This document shows positions 6,046-6,186 of a stretch of 6,186 nucleotides of DNA, piece after piece. Numbering within the stretch: position 1 is the first letter of the stretch; each line of letters starts with the position of its first letter. The position numbers were made by a program, and so were the translations under genes. This DNA comes from JAWXBR01 sp034440235 (lineage in GTDB: Bacteria; Bacteroidota; Ignavibacteria; Kapaibacteriales; Kapaibacteriaceae). The stretch spans positions 1 through 6,186 of the forward strand of contig JAWXBR010000002.1 of assembly GCA_034440235.1 (NCBI GenBank). Direction: 5' to 3'. A model generated the notes under the pieces. That model saw nothing but the letters and a program-made list of their open reading frames with translations, did no database searches and was not told the origin of the DNA.

Positions 6046-6186
6046 GAGGGCGAACCTTCACGGTTGTCCGGAGGTGTGTGCGTGACATCGACTTGTTTGT
6101 CGGGGATGTCGTCGACTTGTTTGTCGGGGATGTCGTCGACTTGTTTGTCGGGGATGTCGTCGACTTGTTTGTCGGGGATGTCGTCG
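6042..6186 (-). CDS. 3' end of an unknown gene with DDIPDKQV repeats, overlapping gatA
   Basis: An open frame enters from the right edge and ends at a TGA at 6042-6044 that overlaps the gatA start as ATGA. Only 47 residues are visible: four perfect copies of the 8-residue unit DDIPDKQV, then the tail DVTHTPPDNREGSPS. The tail is acidic, Pro-rich, lacks hydrophobic segments and is probably disordered. The frame is supported by the classic 4-bp coupling overlap, by perfect repeats in a multiple of three, and by the lack of stops. The family cannot be identified from the tail. A TatA/TatB-type translocase, whose tail is variable and charged, is one guess drawn from a vaguely remembered tat-gatA neighbourhood in related bacteria; this is weak. 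Confidence 0.65.
   Translation of the reverse strand, partial: DDIPDKQVDDIPDKQVDDIPDKQVDDIPDKQVDVTHTPPDNREGSPS
6090..6186 (-). repeat. 24-bp perfect tandem repeat, 4+ copies, encoding DDIPDKQV units
   Basis: Four base-identical 24-bp units lie at 6090-6113, 6114-6137, 6138-6161 and 6162-6185, and base 6186 fits the start of a fifth. Unit junctions contain the palindrome GTCGAC. The array continues off the right edge, so total copy number is unknown. Complete lack of drift, even at synonymous sites, points to recent expansion or continuing homogenisation. Confidence 0.95.

Noticed and set aside
6046..6060. Longer GatA N-terminus upstream of 6045
   Set aside because: An in-frame TGA lies five codons before the ATG with no start codon between.

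Overview
The window appears to be chromosomal DNA from a Gram-negative bacterium of the Bacteroidota/Chlorobiota/Ignavibacteria superphylum; a Kapabacteria-like lineage is my best guess. This rests on a match to the Bacteroidota-type promoter element TAnnTTTG in front of sucD, mostly weak Shine-Dalgarno sequences, a signal-peptidase-II lipoprotein beside a signal-peptide protein of a Bacteroidota-like DUF6263 type, and the style of the core enzymes. The taxonomic call is inference. I saw no tRNA, rRNA, CRISPR array, transposase or phage gene.

Layout, right to left along the minus strand. A gene cut by the right edge (6186-6042) ends in perfect 8-residue repeats, and its stop overlaps the start of gatA (6045-4615), the amidase subunit of the tRNA-dependent amidotransferase. 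gatA converges on a plus-strand OsmC-family gene (4152-4562), with a 26-bp direct repeat at the junction. Divergent from osmC is a second minus-strand run: sucD (4059-3103), a 128-bp spacer with a long REP-like hairpin, ndk (2974-2549), an exported protein (2528-1560), a lipoprotein (1566-535) and a two-helix membrane protein cut by the left edge (530-1). From ndk onward the spacing is +20, -7 and +4 bp, which suggests one transcript.

The recognisable genes are housekeeping: SucD (TCA-cycle succinyl-CoA synthetase alpha), Ndk (nucleoside diphosphate kinase), GatA (Gln-tRNA/Asn-tRNA formation) and an OsmC-like thiol peroxidase. The three genes after ndk look like an uncharacterised cell-envelope set: two secreted proteins that seem to be diverged paralogues, and a membrane protein with a long charged cytoplasmic tail.

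The most unusual signal is in-frame minisatellites. Three unrelated genes (left-edge membrane protein, gatA, and the gene before gatA) each carry near-perfect tandem repeats of exactly 24 bp. They encode different 8-residue, polar, probably disordered repeats. Both edge genes lack an ORF closed within the window and are easily missed.
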